Source of the DNA: Candidatus Binatus soli
GTDB lineage: Bacteria; Desulfobacterota; Binatia; Binatales; Binataceae
DNA length: 64,000 nt
Assembly: GCA_002479255.1 (NCBI GenBank)
Contig: DLMJ01000013.1
Location: 169,242 to 233,241, forward strand
Reading direction: 5' to 3'
Below, piece by piece: positions 26,325 through 36,519 of this stretch. Position numbers and translations under genes: made by a program. A model generated the notes under the pieces. The model had not been told where the DNA came from. It made no database searches and saw nothing but the letters and a program-made list of their open reading frames with translations. Every line of letters begins with the position of its first letter. Position 1 is the stretch's first letter.

Positions 26325-26549
26325 ATGGGGTTCAAGTGGGATCAGGCCGAGGAAATTGCCGAAGTGCTTGCGGAGAATCATCCGGGACTGGACCCGCTCG
26401 ACGCGCGCTTCACTGACCTGCGTCAATGGGTCGTCGATCTCGACGAATTCGACGACAGTCGCGAGGGCTCTACCGAAGCGAAATTGGAAGCCATCCAGAT
26501 GGCATGGCACGAAATATTCAAGGAACAGAACGAAGACGACTCTGAATAG
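26325..26549 (+). CDS. iscX: Fe-S assembly protein IscX
   Basis: This 74-residue acidic protein binds IscS and iron and tunes cluster assembly. It has the typical FKWDQAEEIAEVLAENHPGL start, the DPLDARFTDLRQWV core and the EAIQMAWHEIF C-terminal helix. I chose ATG 26325 with GAGGGA upstream; a TTG two codons earlier is possible. It is the last recognisable isc gene and starts 43 bases after hscA. Confidence 0.93.
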   Translation: MGFKWDQAEEIAEVLAENHPGLDPLDARFTDLRQWVVDLDEFDDSREGSTEAKLEAIQMAWHEIFKEQNEDDSE

Positions 26550-26591
26550 GCGTAGGCGTGGCTGCGTCATAACTACGAGGAGGGTGGGGCG

Positions 26592-27215
26592 GTGGATGCA
26601 AGCACAATATTGAAGGCGGACAACGGAGCGAAGATGCAGGAAAAGGAAACACTGGACGAAAGATTGCCGGGGCTGTTCGAGCCCGACACCCTTTTGCCCG
26701 TTCAATACTTCGAAGCGATGCGCAAGAAGCATCTGCTCGAGGGCGAAAAGCGGCTCATCCTGAGCGTGCTCGAGGACGCGATCGAATGCTTCATGAAATG
26801 CATCGATGCGTCCACCAGCAAGGGCCAGCGATTGTTCCGCGACGCCGACGAATGGATCTCGCACGAAGACAAGCGCTGGGTCTTTTCGTTCGACAACGTC
26901 TGCGACATGCTCGACATCAATCCCGAGTACATGCGGATGGGTCTGCGCAAATGGAAGGAAAAGCGCCTTGACGCGATCGTGCGCCAGCGCGCCGCGCTCG
27001 CCCTCGAGGCCGAGCGCGCTGCCGCCGAGCCTGCGACGCAGCCTGCGGCTGCTGCGGTCGCGCCGCCTGCAGTCCACGCGCCCGCGCCCGCAGCCGCGGT
27101 CGCAATTCAGAAGCGGGCCAAAGTCGCCGCCAAACCGGCGCGCGTCAAGCGCCGCCCCGAGCGCGTGCGGATCGCCAAGCGCTCGGCGCGCAAACTGCGC
27201 AAAGCGCGCGCATAA
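26592..27215 (+). CDS. Unknown protein with Ala/Pro/Lys-rich tail, end of the isc transcript
   Basis: This 207-residue protein starts at GTG 26592, downstream of GAGGAGGG. Residues 1-130 form a compact helical domain (SVLEDAIECFMKCIDAS; WVFSFDNVCDMLDINPEYM) with a helix-turn-helix-like end (PEYMRMGLRKWKEKRL). The rest is a low-complexity Ala/Pro stretch and then a strongly basic Arg/Lys tail, as in DNA- or RNA-binding proteins. No family can be named. It is followed at once by two strong hairpins, so it closes the isc transcript. Confidence 0.6.
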   Translation: MDASTILKADNGAKMQEKETLDERLPGLFEPDTLLPVQYFEAMRKKHLLEGEKRLILSVLEDAIECFMKCIDASTSKGQRLFRDADEWISHEDKRWVFSFDNVCDMLDINPEYMRMGLRKWKEKRLDAIVRQRAALALEAERAAAEPATQPAAAAVAPPAVHAPAPAAAVAIQKRAKVAAKPARVKRRPERVRIAKRSARKLRKARA

Positions 27216-27227
27216 GACAGGAAACAA

Positions 27228-27259
27228 GTGACGACGGTCGCAACCGCGACCGTCGTCAC
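27228..27259 (+). terminator. Perfect 14-bp hairpin after the isc operon
   Basis: GTGACGACGGTCGC (27228-27241) pairs perfectly with 27246-27259 across the loop AACC, followed by TTTGC. It lies 12 bases after the stop of the 207-residue gene. The stem is strong but the T-run is short. Confidence 0.7.
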
Positions 27260-27270
27260 TTTGCAATTAC

Positions 27271-27310
27271 AAAGCGGCGCGCGTGTCTTCGACACGCGCG
27301 CCGCTTTTGT
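27271..27310 (+). terminator. Perfect 17-bp hairpin, second terminator
   Basis: AAAGCGGCGCGCGTGTC (27271-27287) pairs perfectly with 27291-27307 across the loop TTC; the stem ends in a short T-run (TTTTGTCTT). It lies 11 bases after the first hairpin, a tandem-terminator arrangement that insulates the isc operon from the next gene. Confidence 0.8.
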
Positions 27311-27369
27311 CTTGCCAATCGCGGCCATACCTCGTAGCGTTTTACCGCAACCGTCATTCCTGCTCCGCG

Positions 27370-27648
27370 ATGCCCCTGCGAACGAAAATCGAATGCCCCG
27401 GCTGCGAGGCCGACGTGGTCGTCAAGCGCGGCGGCGTATGCCCCAACTGCGGGACGGGCATCAGCGACCATGTCGCCCGGGTCCGCGCGCGCGAGAAGCG
27501 CATCGAGCAGGTCGTGGCCGTCGTTGGCACCGTCCTCGTCGTCGGCCTGGTCGTCGTCACCAGCGGCGCGACGCTGGTCGAGGGAATAGCCGTCTACGCG
27601 ATCGTCGGCGCCGTTGTGTACTACCTCGCGCGGCGCACCTTCGTCTGA
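27370..27648 (+). CDS. Zinc-ribbon membrane protein
   Basis: This 92-residue protein starts at ATG 27370 (MPLRTKIECPGCEADVVV). Two CxxC knuckles (CPGC and CPNC, 16 residues apart) form a zinc ribbon. A basic helix and two hydrophobic segments follow (VVGTVLVVGLVVV and an AVYAIVGAVVYYL hairpin). It probably sits in the inner membrane with the ribbon in the cytoplasm. The frame could open earlier but that part overlaps the terminator hairpins. Function unknown. Confidence 0.65.
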   Translation: MPLRTKIECPGCEADVVVKRGGVCPNCGTGISDHVARVRAREKRIEQVVAVVGTVLVVGLVVVTSGATLVEGIAVYAIVGAVVYYLARRTFV

Positions 27649-27747
27649 TTTTTCGTTTTTTACTGGCTTGCGTCTGAACGTTTGTCTATTTTCGATGCTG
27701 CCCAAGCCTCAACATGGAATGGCGGCGATGTCATCGGACCACGCATA

Positions 27748-29565
27748 TCACTTCCGCTCAATCATCAGCACGCGCGCGCCATGGCGATCGACTGCCGCGG
27801 ATTGCGCGATGGGATTGAGGCACGCCTTCTGCTCCGGTGCGAGACGTTTCAAATGATCCTGCCACAGGATGAAGTACCCGTTCGCCCCTTCCTTGGTGCA
27901 TTGAAAATTGTTCAGCGATCCGATCGTGTGGTCCGAGTAGAATTCGAGATCGCAGTCGAGCTGCCCGATGTAGTCGACTGGACTTCCCGCGGGCGCTGCC
28001 GCATCGACGACCTTCGCGAACGCCTTCAGTGTCTGTTCCGACGCGAGTGCGGGATTGAGGAATCCATACCAGAAGAGCGTACCTGCGATCGCGATAAGCG
28101 CGACGCCGAGTGACTGTGCGGTCGCGCGGCCGCGCACGACCGACGTAAGCGCTACGGCGCCGCCCAGAATCCATAACGTCGCCACAAGAATCACGCCGAA
28201 TGATCCACGCAACGTCGCCGCGGCAAGCACCTCGAGAAAACGCTGGTCGGTGGGATGCAGGTGCTCGCCGACAGACGCGACGGCGCCTGACAGAATCAGT
28301 GCACCCATCGCGACGGTGATCGCAATTGCGCCCGCGCCGATCGCGATCGACGCCCAATCAAATAGTCGCCGCGCAAGATCCGATTCGCGCGATCGGCCGG
28401 CGACGTCGGCCAGGAACCATCCCATCACCGCGGCAAGCGCGGGAAACAGCGGCAGGATGTACACTGGGCACTTGCTTGCAGAAATCGTGAAGAAGCCAAG
28501 CACCGCGATGAACCAGCACAGCGCGAACCTCACTGGCGGCGCCGTGCGCGCGGACTCCCGCCATATGACGATCGCAAGCGCGGGATAGAAGAGGCTCCAT
28601 GGGAGAAAGCCCGCGATCAGTCGCGGGATGAAATAGTAGAAGGGTTTGTGGCATTCCGCGGCCACCCCAACTGCGGCGCCGAGGAAGCGTCCGAAAAACC
28701 CATGCGCGATTTGCAATGCGAAGAATTGATGGCCTCCCACGTCTAGTGCGGCGAGATACCATGCCGCGCCGATTGCGACTGCGCCGCCGAATGTAGCGAT
28801 CAAGTCGGGACGGAAGAGTTCGCGCGCGCGGCGCTCAATCGTGAAGAAAATCGCCAGTGTCAGGCCGGGCAAGATCACACCGATCGGGCCCTTGGTGAGA
28901 ATCGCCGCACTCATGGCAAGGGCGGCGGCCCCGGCCAATAGCGCCCTCCTCCGGCTGCCGACACGCTCAGGCGTGTAGTCAGCCGAGCCATTCCAGTGTG
29001 GGTCGGCGGCGCTCGGCGAACGCGGGGACGGTGAGAAAGCACGCTCGAGGCAAACCATCGCCGTGGTCAGGAACATCATCAAGAGCGCATCCATTCGCGG
29101 CTGGCGCGCGGCATCGGCGACATATGCCGCGGTTAGCAGGGCCGGCATCGACCACAATGCCGCCCTGCGCCCAATCGATGACGCCATCCACGCATAGAGG
29201 ACGGCGACGGTGAGCGCGACCGCGAGAATTGACGGCGCGCGCAGCGCGACCTCGCGCCATCCCAACACGTCCACGGCTAGCGCCGCTGTCCACCAGTACA
29301 TCGGCGGAACGTGGACCAGTGTCCCCGGGCTGAAATGTGGCAGAATGACGCTGCCCGCGAGAACGTCGCGAACCGCGCCGCATTCGCATACGCCGAGTTC
29401 TTTGGTGAAGGGAGCGGTGGGCGCGAGCGCAAGAATGAACGCGAGCGAGGCTGCGAATGCGGCCGCGGCTTGGATCGCGAGGCGCCTGCCGCTTTCCCGG
29501 CGGGGCGCCGCCCTTTTGCAGGCGCCCGTCCCCGCACACTTCGAGATGGTGATTCCCAGCCGCAT
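27748..29565 (-). CDS. ArnT/PMT-like membrane glycosyltransferase
   Basis: This 605-residue polytopic protein has about a dozen hydrophobic segments and the architecture of the GT83/GT39 (ArnT, PMT) superfamily, which transfers sugars from polyprenyl-phosphate donors to lipid A or proteins on the periplasmic side. An acidic residue in the first periplasmic loop (CECGAVRDVLAG near residue 59), PPMYWW and LTKGPIGVILPGL near 215 are typical of the family. The start ATG at 29565 has GAGGAG about 10 bases upstream. The acceptor is unknown. It lies 70 bases downstream of the FAD dehydrogenase on the same strand. Confidence 0.8.
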   Translation of the reverse strand: MRLGITISKCAGTGACKRAAPRRESGRRLAIQAAAAFAASLAFILALAPTAPFTKELGVCECGAVRDVLAGSVILPHFSPGTLVHVPPMYWWTAALAVDVLGWREVALRAPSILAVALTVAVLYAWMASSIGRRAALWSMPALLTAAYVADAARQPRMDALLMMFLTTAMVCLERAFSPSPRSPSAADPHWNGSADYTPERVGSRRRALLAGAAALAMSAAILTKGPIGVILPGLTLAIFFTIERRARELFRPDLIATFGGAVAIGAAWYLAALDVGGHQFFALQIAHGFFGRFLGAAVGVAAECHKPFYYFIPRLIAGFLPWSLFYPALAIVIWRESARTAPPVRFALCWFIAVLGFFTISASKCPVYILPLFPALAAVMGWFLADVAGRSRESDLARRLFDWASIAIGAGAIAITVAMGALILSGAVASVGEHLHPTDQRFLEVLAAATLRGSFGVILVATLWILGGAVALTSVVRGRATAQSLGVALIAIAGTLFWYGFLNPALASEQTLKAFAKVVDAAAPAGSPVDYIGQLDCDLEFYSDHTIGSLNNFQCTKEGANGYFILWQDHLKRLAPEQKACLNPIAQSAAVDRHGARVLMIERK

Positions 29566-29635
29566 CTTTCTGGACTCCTCGGTCCGACGAGGCTATCGGA
29601 GCCGCCGGCATTTCGCCTATCGGCGCTTTCCCCTC

Positions 29636-32503
29636 TTATCCGCCAGTCGGTAGGTTCAGCACCTCCGCCAGATGCATCGGGCGCCGCGACGGACAGAAAT
29701 GGCGAATCTGCGAGCGGCACGAAAACCCGTCGGCGACGATGATCGCCTCTGGCGGCGCCTTTTCGATCGCCGGAATCAAAACTCTCGCGCCGATCGCTTT
29801 CGATACTTCGAAATGCTCGCGGTCGTAGCCGAACGCTCCCGCCATCCCGCAACATCCCGCGTCGAGCACCTCGAGTTCCGCGCCGGCCGCGCGTGACAGC
29901 AGCATGACCTCGTCGCCGATTCCCGCGATTGCCTTCTGATGACAGTGCCCCTGCACGATTGTCGGCTTGCGCAGCTCGGGCGGCGCGAAATTCTGCCCCT
30001 CGCGGACAAGCAACTCGTCGAGCAGCAATGAATTCGACGCGAGCGCGATGGCCCGGGCGTCGTCGGGGAACAACGACGGCAACTCGTCGCGAAAAGTCAG
30101 GATACAACTCGGCTCCAGTCCAACGATCGGAATACCCACCGCGACGAATGGATCGAGCGCTTCCATCACGTCATTCAGGCGCGCCTTCGCCTGCTCCAGC
30201 ATCCCCTGATCATAGAGCGGGCGGCCGCAGCATAGCTGATGGCGCGGAATGATCACGCGAAATCCGGCCCGCTCCAGGACTTCAACCGCGGCGATTGCGA
30301 CGTGCGGCTCGAAAAAGTTGTTGAAGGTGTCGGGAAACAGCACGACTTCGCGTCCGCCTGCTCTGGGAGCCGCCCTGCGCTCGAACCATGAGCGGAAGGT
30401 CCGCCGCGCAAAACGCGGCAATTCACGCTGCGGATGAATCGCGAGCGCTTTTTTCATGACGCCGCCCACAATCGGCGCGTGCGCCAGGGCGTTGACCAGC
30501 GACGGCGCGTACGACGCGAGCCGCGCGGCTTCGCTTAGTCTGCCGAAGAACGCCGACGAAAGCGGACGGCGATGACTTCGATAGTAGTTGAAGAAAAATT
30601 CCGCGCGGTACGCCGCCATATCCACCGACGACGGACACTCGCTTTTGCATCCTTTGCACGACAGACACAATTCCAGCGCGTCCCGCACCGCCGGATCGGC
30701 GAAACCCTCGGGCAGCAGGTCGGTGGTCAAAGCCTCGAACAGGATCCGCGCGCGTCCGCGGGTCGAATGGATTTCCTCGCGCGTCGCCATGTACGACGGG
30801 CACATCGTGCCCGCCTCGGTCTTTCGGCATTTTCCGATCCCGACGCATCTGAGCGCCGCACCCGCCAGTCCGCCTTCGGCTCTGAAGTTGAAGTGCGTGG
30901 CGATTTCGCGCGGCCGATAGTTCGCGCCCAGCTTCAGGTGCGAGTCGAGCGGATGCGGATCGACAATCACGCCCGGGTTCATCATCGAATCGGGATCGAA
31001 GATTCGCTTGAAATCGCGGAACGCGTCGATCAGCTCGGGCCGGAACATCATCGGCAGCAACTCGGAGCGCGCCAGCCCGTCGCCGTGCTCGCCCGAGAGC
31101 GAACCGCCCAGACTCGCGACGAGACCGCCGAGATCGATCATCGCCGCACGGAACGTCGCGATTCCCGGTGCGCTGGCCAAATCGAAATTGACGCGCGCGT
31201 GAACGCATCCTTCGCCAAAATGTCCGTAGTAGGTCGCCACTCTGAGGTTGTGGCTGGTGAGGATGCGATCGAAGCCGCGCAGAAACGCGCCGAGCCTGGC
31301 CGGAGGCACCGCTGAGTCTTCGGCGCCCGGCCAACTGCGCGGGCGGCCCGGGATGAACGCGCTCGAGCCGAGCCCCGACTCGCGAATCTGCCAGACCGCG
31401 GCCTGCTCCCGCGCGTCGGCAAGGTAAGTGGCGCCGGTGCATTCGCGCAGCCCGCGCGCCTGCGCGATCACGCGTTCCCCGCGCTCGCGCGCTTCGCCCT
31501 GCGATTCGCCGCCCAGCTCGACGAGCAGAAAAGCGCGCCCGGCGGGGAGAAATCGCACGCCCGGCATCGCCTTGATGCGCGCGAACTCGGGAAGATTCTC
31601 ATCGAAGCCTTCCAGCGCTTCGGGGCGATGCTCGAGCAGCCACGGCGTTTGATCCGCCGCGACGAATACGTCGTCGAATCCGAGCACGACCAGCCCAACT
31701 TCGTGCGGGCGCGGCACCGCTCGTATTGTCGCGCGGATGACTGCGGCGAGCGTGCCCTCCGAGCCAACGATTGCGCGGGCTAGGTTGAAGCCCCGCTCCG
31801 GCATCAGCTCGTCCAGGTTGTACCCCGAGACGCGGCGCGGAAGCTTGGGGAAATGAGCGCGCACGGAATCGGCGGATCGGTCGCGAAGTTCGCGGATGCG
31901 CGAGTAAAGCTCGCCTTCGCGGCCGCCGCGCGCGATTGCCGCGCCAATTTCCGCGTCGGCAATCGAACCGGTCAACGAAAGTTGCGTTCCGTCGTAGAGG
32001 ATGACTTCCAGCGCCTCGACGTTATCGACGGTCTTGCCGTATGCCGCCGAATGCGCACCGCACGAGTTATTGCCAATCATCCCGCCGACGGTGCATCGAT
32101 CTTTCGTCGATGGATCGGGCGCGAAGAACAGGCCGTGCGCTGCGAGCGCGGCGTTGAGATGGCTCTGGATCACGCCGGGTTCGACCTGCGCGACGCGCGC
32201 GCCGGGCTCGATCGCGATCACTCGATTCATGTACTTCGAGAAATCGAGCACGAGCGCGGCGTTGCACGCCTGGCCGGCGAGGCTGGTGCCGCCGCCGCGC
32301 GCAAGAATCGGCATCGAGTTTTCGCGTGCGATCGAAAGCGCCGCAGTCACGTCGCCTTCGTGTCGCGGAATCACCACGCCCACCGGCGCCTGGCGATAGT
32401 TCGATGCGTCGGTCGCGTATGCCGCGCGAGTGCCGGCGTCGAAGCGGACTTCGCCTTCGACCTGGCGCGCGAGTTCGAGCTTTACCGAATCGAGCGTAGC
32501 CAT
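29636..32503 (-). CDS. FAD-linked oxidase/Fe-S 2-hydroxyacid dehydrogenase (YdiJ/Dld type)
   Basis: This 955-residue fusion has an N-terminal PCMH FAD domain (GGGTSLAGQACN near 70; GGMIGNNSCGAHS near 140), an FAD-oxidase C-terminal domain (YYGHFGEGCVHARVN), a double 4Fe-4S ferredoxin-like region (CVGIGKC near 553; CLSCKGCKSEC near 615) and two CCG domains (CCGRPL near 755; CCGMAG near 883). This is the layout of YdiJ-like D-2-hydroxyacid dehydrogenases, which oxidise D-2-hydroxyglutarate or D-lactate and pass electrons to the quinone pool. The substrate is not certain. Confidence 0.88.
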   Translation of the reverse strand: MATLDSVKLELARQVEGEVRFDAGTRAAYATDASNYRQAPVGVVIPRHEGDVTAALSIARENSMPILARGGGTSLAGQACNAALVLDFSKYMNRVIAIEPGARVAQVEPGVIQSHLNAALAAHGLFFAPDPSTKDRCTVGGMIGNNSCGAHSAAYGKTVDNVEALEVILYDGTQLSLTGSIADAEIGAAIARGGREGELYSRIRELRDRSADSVRAHFPKLPRRVSGYNLDELMPERGFNLARAIVGSEGTLAAVIRATIRAVPRPHEVGLVVLGFDDVFVAADQTPWLLEHRPEALEGFDENLPEFARIKAMPGVRFLPAGRAFLLVELGGESQGEARERGERVIAQARGLRECTGATYLADAREQAAVWQIRESGLGSSAFIPGRPRSWPGAEDSAVPPARLGAFLRGFDRILTSHNLRVATYYGHFGEGCVHARVNFDLASAPGIATFRAAMIDLGGLVASLGGSLSGEHGDGLARSELLPMMFRPELIDAFRDFKRIFDPDSMMNPGVIVDPHPLDSHLKLGANYRPREIATHFNFRAEGGLAGAALRCVGIGKCRKTEAGTMCPSYMATREEIHSTRGRARILFEALTTDLLPEGFADPAVRDALELCLSCKGCKSECPSSVDMAAYRAEFFFNYYRSHRRPLSSAFFGRLSEAARLASYAPSLVNALAHAPIVGGVMKKALAIHPQRELPRFARRTFRSWFERRAAPRAGGREVVLFPDTFNNFFEPHVAIAAVEVLERAGFRVIIPRHQLCCGRPLYDQGMLEQAKARLNDVMEALDPFVAVGIPIVGLEPSCILTFRDELPSLFPDDARAIALASNSLLLDELLVREGQNFAPPELRKPTIVQGHCHQKAIAGIGDEVMLLSRAAGAELEVLDAGCCGMAGAFGYDREHFEVSKAIGARVLIPAIEKAPPEAIIVADGFSCRSQIRHFCPSRRPMHLAEVLNLPTGG

Positions 32504-32564
32504 CGTGGTGGCCCGATTGTAGTCGAGGATCGGATGCGCGGAATAGCGCGCCGGCGATTTCGCG

Positions 32565-33818
<1,254 letters not shown>

Positions 33819-33987
33819 TTCAATTTTTAGTTTGTTACCAGCGGGGCGATACTCCACGACGAGCGGCAGTCTCGGTTAGCTCCAGTCCTGGTTCGAGGTT
33901 TCGGTCAAAACGCGCGCCGGAATTAGCTACCTGTTTGCCGCAGATTTGACAATACTTATCTTTTAGAGGTTGGGGAACCGCCTTCCT

Positions 33988-34014
33988 GTCATTCTTAGCG
34001 AAGCGAAGAATGAC
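33988..34014. repeat. REP-like palindrome
   Basis: GTCATTCTT (33988-33996) pairs with AAGAATGAC (34006-34014) around a 9-base loop. It closely resembles the dispersed 'CATTCTgAGCGAAGCGAAGAATC' palindromes common in environmental genomes. It lies between the start of ccr and the end of the 211-residue hypothetical gene and may be a REP-like element or terminator. Only one copy was noticed in this window. Confidence 0.5.
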
Positions 34015-34034
34015 AAAAGAGGGTTTCCGAAATA

Positions 34035-34670
34035 CTAGAATACCGTGGGAATTCTAAATTTGTTGGTTACTTCGCGAACCTGCTCGTACCGCACAACTTC
34101 GACGTAGGATGGCAGCTCGTTCCGATACCGGTTTTCGCTGCAAAAAGCTAAGCTCTCGTACGGTTCCCGCTTCCGAGCATCGAAATGGCAATAGATATGG
34201 GGTAAGGGATAGTATTCGTCTCCCTGCCAGTCGACATTCTCGATATTTTCGTAGGGTATTCGTCCGACTAGAAGGAGGTTTATATCCCCGTTCTCGCCCG
34301 ACTTGTAGTTAATGTATCGCCATTCATCAGGATGATCAGTTCGCTTCAATTCTTCCCATCTCAGTCCAACAAGAATTCCTTTGTGGTAAGTCCCCACTAA
34401 GTCGCTCCGGAACCAAGGTGATATACCGTTCGCTTTGTCATTCACGTCTGGGTAATGGTCAATCCGTCTAACGTCTCGGATAATAGCGTCGCGACGAAAT
34501 CGATTCGCGTGCCTCCTCCAGATCTCTCTTTCGAACGTCGACTTCCATTGTTGTCTTCGCGCTAAGATTTCTTCAGGAGTCGCGGTTCTGCGACGTCCTC
34601 GAAGTGCGCGCCAGAGGTCCTTTGATACAGTGTAGACTAGGCTGAACGAAGATGCCGACTCCAACATCAA
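34035..34670 (-). CDS. Hypothetical protein (211 aa), AT-rich
   Basis: This 211-residue protein is rich in Arg, Glu and Tyr and has many aromatic residues in the C-terminal half (DEYYPLPHIYCHFDARKRE). The N-terminus could be a short membrane-associated helix, but no clear signal is seen. The base composition is lower in GC than the flanking ccr and MaoC genes, which suggests transfer. I do not recognise the family. It separates ccr from the rest of the ethylmalonyl-CoA genes. Confidence 0.6.
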   Translation of the reverse strand: MMLESASSFSLVYTVSKDLWRALRGRRRTATPEEILARRQQWKSTFEREIWRRHANRFRRDAIIRDVRRIDHYPDVNDKANGISPWFRSDLVGTYHKGILVGLRWEELKRTDHPDEWRYINYKSGENGDINLLLVGRIPYENIENVDWQGDEYYPLPHIYCHFDARKREPYESLAFCSENRYRNELPSYVEVVRYEQVREVTNKFRIPTVF

Positions 34671-34756
34671 TGATTCGCCTCCAATGGGAACGGCGCCAAA
34701 TCGACATGCCGATTATACCAATAGCGCGGGAACGAAACGAACACTCCTGCGATCGG

Positions 34757-34785
34757 TTGACCCATAGCCGTTAATTCCATAAAAA
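34757..34785 (+). promoter_or_regulatory. Promoter of the MaoC/acyl-CoA dehydrogenase/lyase operon
   Basis: TTGACC (34757-34762) and TAAAAA (34780-34785) are separated by exactly 17 bases in an AT-rich stretch, about 70 bases before the first MaoC gene. It is the only good sigma-70-like pair seen in the gap 34671-34852. Confidence 0.55.
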
Positions 34786-34852
34786 ACTGATTCGGCCTCG
34801 GGACTTTTCGCGATTCAACGATCACGGGGAAAAGGCAGTTTTAGTAACTCAC

Positions 34853-35323
34853 ATGGCGGTGCGCAAAATCGAGCATGGTCACTACTTCGAGGACTTCGAG
34901 GTCGGCCATCTTTTCAAGCATCATTGGGGACGCACCATAACCGAGGGCGACAATAGCTTCTTCTCCAGCGTCACGATGAACTTCAACCCGAGCTACTTCA
35001 ATCGCGAGTACGCGCAGAGCCTCGGCTACAAGAACGTCGTCGTCAATCACATGCTGGTGATGAACGTGGTGTTCGGGCTTTCGGTCGAGGATCTGAGCGA
35101 ACGCGCGATCGCCCATCTCGGCTACGAGAAAATGAAGTGGCACGAGACGGTTTATCCCGGCGACACGATTACCTCCGAGTCGATCGTGCTCTCCAAGCGC
35201 GACACTTCGCGGCCCGATCGCGGCGTCGTCAAGTTCCGCACCACCGGCTACAACCAACGCGGCGAAAAGGTGCTCGAGTACGAGCGGCCGGTCCTGATAC
35301 GCAAGCGCAACCCTCCCGCGTAG
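34853..35323 (+). CDS. MaoC-like hydratase (mesaconyl-CoA hydratase half?)
   Basis: This 156-residue single hot-dog-domain protein has GRTITEGDNSFFSSVTMN near residues 26-43 and VYPGDTI near 100, similar to one half of the double-domain mesaconyl-CoA hydratase that adds water to mesaconyl-CoA in the ethylmalonyl-CoA pathway. It lies 9 bases before an acyl-CoA dehydrogenase gene, and a second MaoC protein follows. A heterodimer of the two MaoC proteins could replace the fused enzyme (inference). A general enoyl-CoA hydratase role is the alternative. Confidence 0.8.
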   Translation: MAVRKIEHGHYFEDFEVGHLFKHHWGRTITEGDNSFFSSVTMNFNPSYFNREYAQSLGYKNVVVNHMLVMNVVFGLSVEDLSERAIAHLGYEKMKWHETVYPGDTITSESIVLSKRDTSRPDRGVVKFRTTGYNQRGEKVLEYERPVLIRKRNPPA

Positions 35324-35332
35324 GAGCACACG

Positions 35333-36499
35333 ATGCCTCTGGTCACGCCTGAGCATGAATTTATCCGGCGCTCGGTCCGCGAGTTCGTCGAGGCCGAGAT
35401 CAAGCCCATCGCCAACGACCTCGATCGCGAGAACAAGGAAATCCCCGAACACATCCTCAAGCAGATGGCCGAGCTTGGCTACTTCGGCGTGATCTTTCCC
35501 GCCGAAGAAGGCGGCATGGGGCTTGATTACATCTCGATGGCGATCGTCACCGAGGAGTTGTCGCGCGGATGGCTCAGCGTCGGCTCGGTGATGACGCGCA
35601 ACATCATCACCGGCACTCTGATCAGCGCCAACGGCACGCCCGAGCAGAAGAAGAAATTCCTCCCGCCGATCGCACGCGGCGAGATTCTGACCGCGGCGGC
35701 ATTCACCGAGCCCGATTCGGGCAGCGACACGGCGTCGTTCAAAACGCGCGCGGTCAAACAGGGCGACGGCTATCTGATCACGGGCGCGAAGATGTGGTGC
35801 ACGTTCGCCAATCGCGCGCATATGCTGACCGTGATGACGCGGACCGACCCCGACATCTCCAAGCGGCACAAGGGACTGTCGCTGATCCTGTTCGAGAAGC
35901 AGCCGGGCGACGACTTCATGCCGCCGACTTTGACCGGCTCGCCGATTCCCACCATCGGCTACCACGGGATGCGCAGTTACGCGCTGCAGTTCGACGACGC
36001 CTACGCACCCGCGGCGAATCTGATTGGCGGCCGGGAAGGGCAGGGATTCTACCAATTGATGGCGAGTTACGAGGCGGCGCGAATCCAGACCGCCGCGCGC
36101 GGCGTCGGCGTCGCGCAGGCGGCGTTCGAATGCGCGGTCAAGTATGCCAAAGACCGCAAGCAGTTCGGCCAGCCGATCGGCGACTTCCAGGTGATCAGGC
36201 ACAAGCTGGCGCACATGGCCGTCGAGATCGAGGCCGCGCGGCAGCTTTGCTACTTCGCCGCCGCCGAAAAAGACACCGGCAAGCGATGCGACTACGAGGC
36301 CGGACTGGCCAAGGCGTTCGCCGCCGAGATGGCCGAGCGGGTCACGCGCGAAGCGATGCAGGTGCATGGCGGCTACGGATACTCGATGGAGTTCGAGGCG
36401 CAGCGCTTCTGGCGCGACGCGCGCGTGCTGTCGATCTTCGAGGGCACCAGCGAGATTCAGTACGAGGTCATCGGCCGGCGTATCATGGAGCAGAACTGA
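35333..36499 (+). CDS. Acyl-CoA dehydrogenase, candidate methylsuccinyl-CoA dehydrogenase
   Basis: This 388-residue FAD enzyme has the family signatures AFTEPDSGSD (near 123), KMWCTFANRA and the C-terminal FEGTSEIQYEVIGRRI, where the Glu is the catalytic base. Its context between two MaoC hydratases and a malyl-CoA-lyase-like gene suggests (2S)-methylsuccinyl-CoA dehydrogenase. Classical Mcd proteins are around 550 residues with an N-terminal extension that is missing here, so a short-chain acyl-CoA dehydrogenase is the alternative. AGGAG lies just before the ATG. Confidence 0.88.
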   Translation: MPLVTPEHEFIRRSVREFVEAEIKPIANDLDRENKEIPEHILKQMAELGYFGVIFPAEEGGMGLDYISMAIVTEELSRGWLSVGSVMTRNIITGTLISANGTPEQKKKFLPPIARGEILTAAAFTEPDSGSDTASFKTRAVKQGDGYLITGAKMWCTFANRAHMLTVMTRTDPDISKRHKGLSLILFEKQPGDDFMPPTLTGSPIPTIGYHGMRSYALQFDDAYAPAANLIGGREGQGFYQLMASYEAARIQTAARGVGVAQAAFECAVKYAKDRKQFGQPIGDFQVIRHKLAHMAVEIEAARQLCYFAAAEKDTGKRCDYEAGLAKAFAAEMAERVTREAMQVHGGYGYSMEFEAQRFWRDARVLSIFEGTSEIQYEVIGRRIMEQN

Positions 36500-36519
36500 C
36501 CAGGGGGGCGCATCGCGCT

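Noticed and set aside
34841..36367. 508-codon open frame on the minus strand
   Set aside because: Antisense to the MaoC and acyl-CoA dehydrogenase genes, which both have clear motifs.
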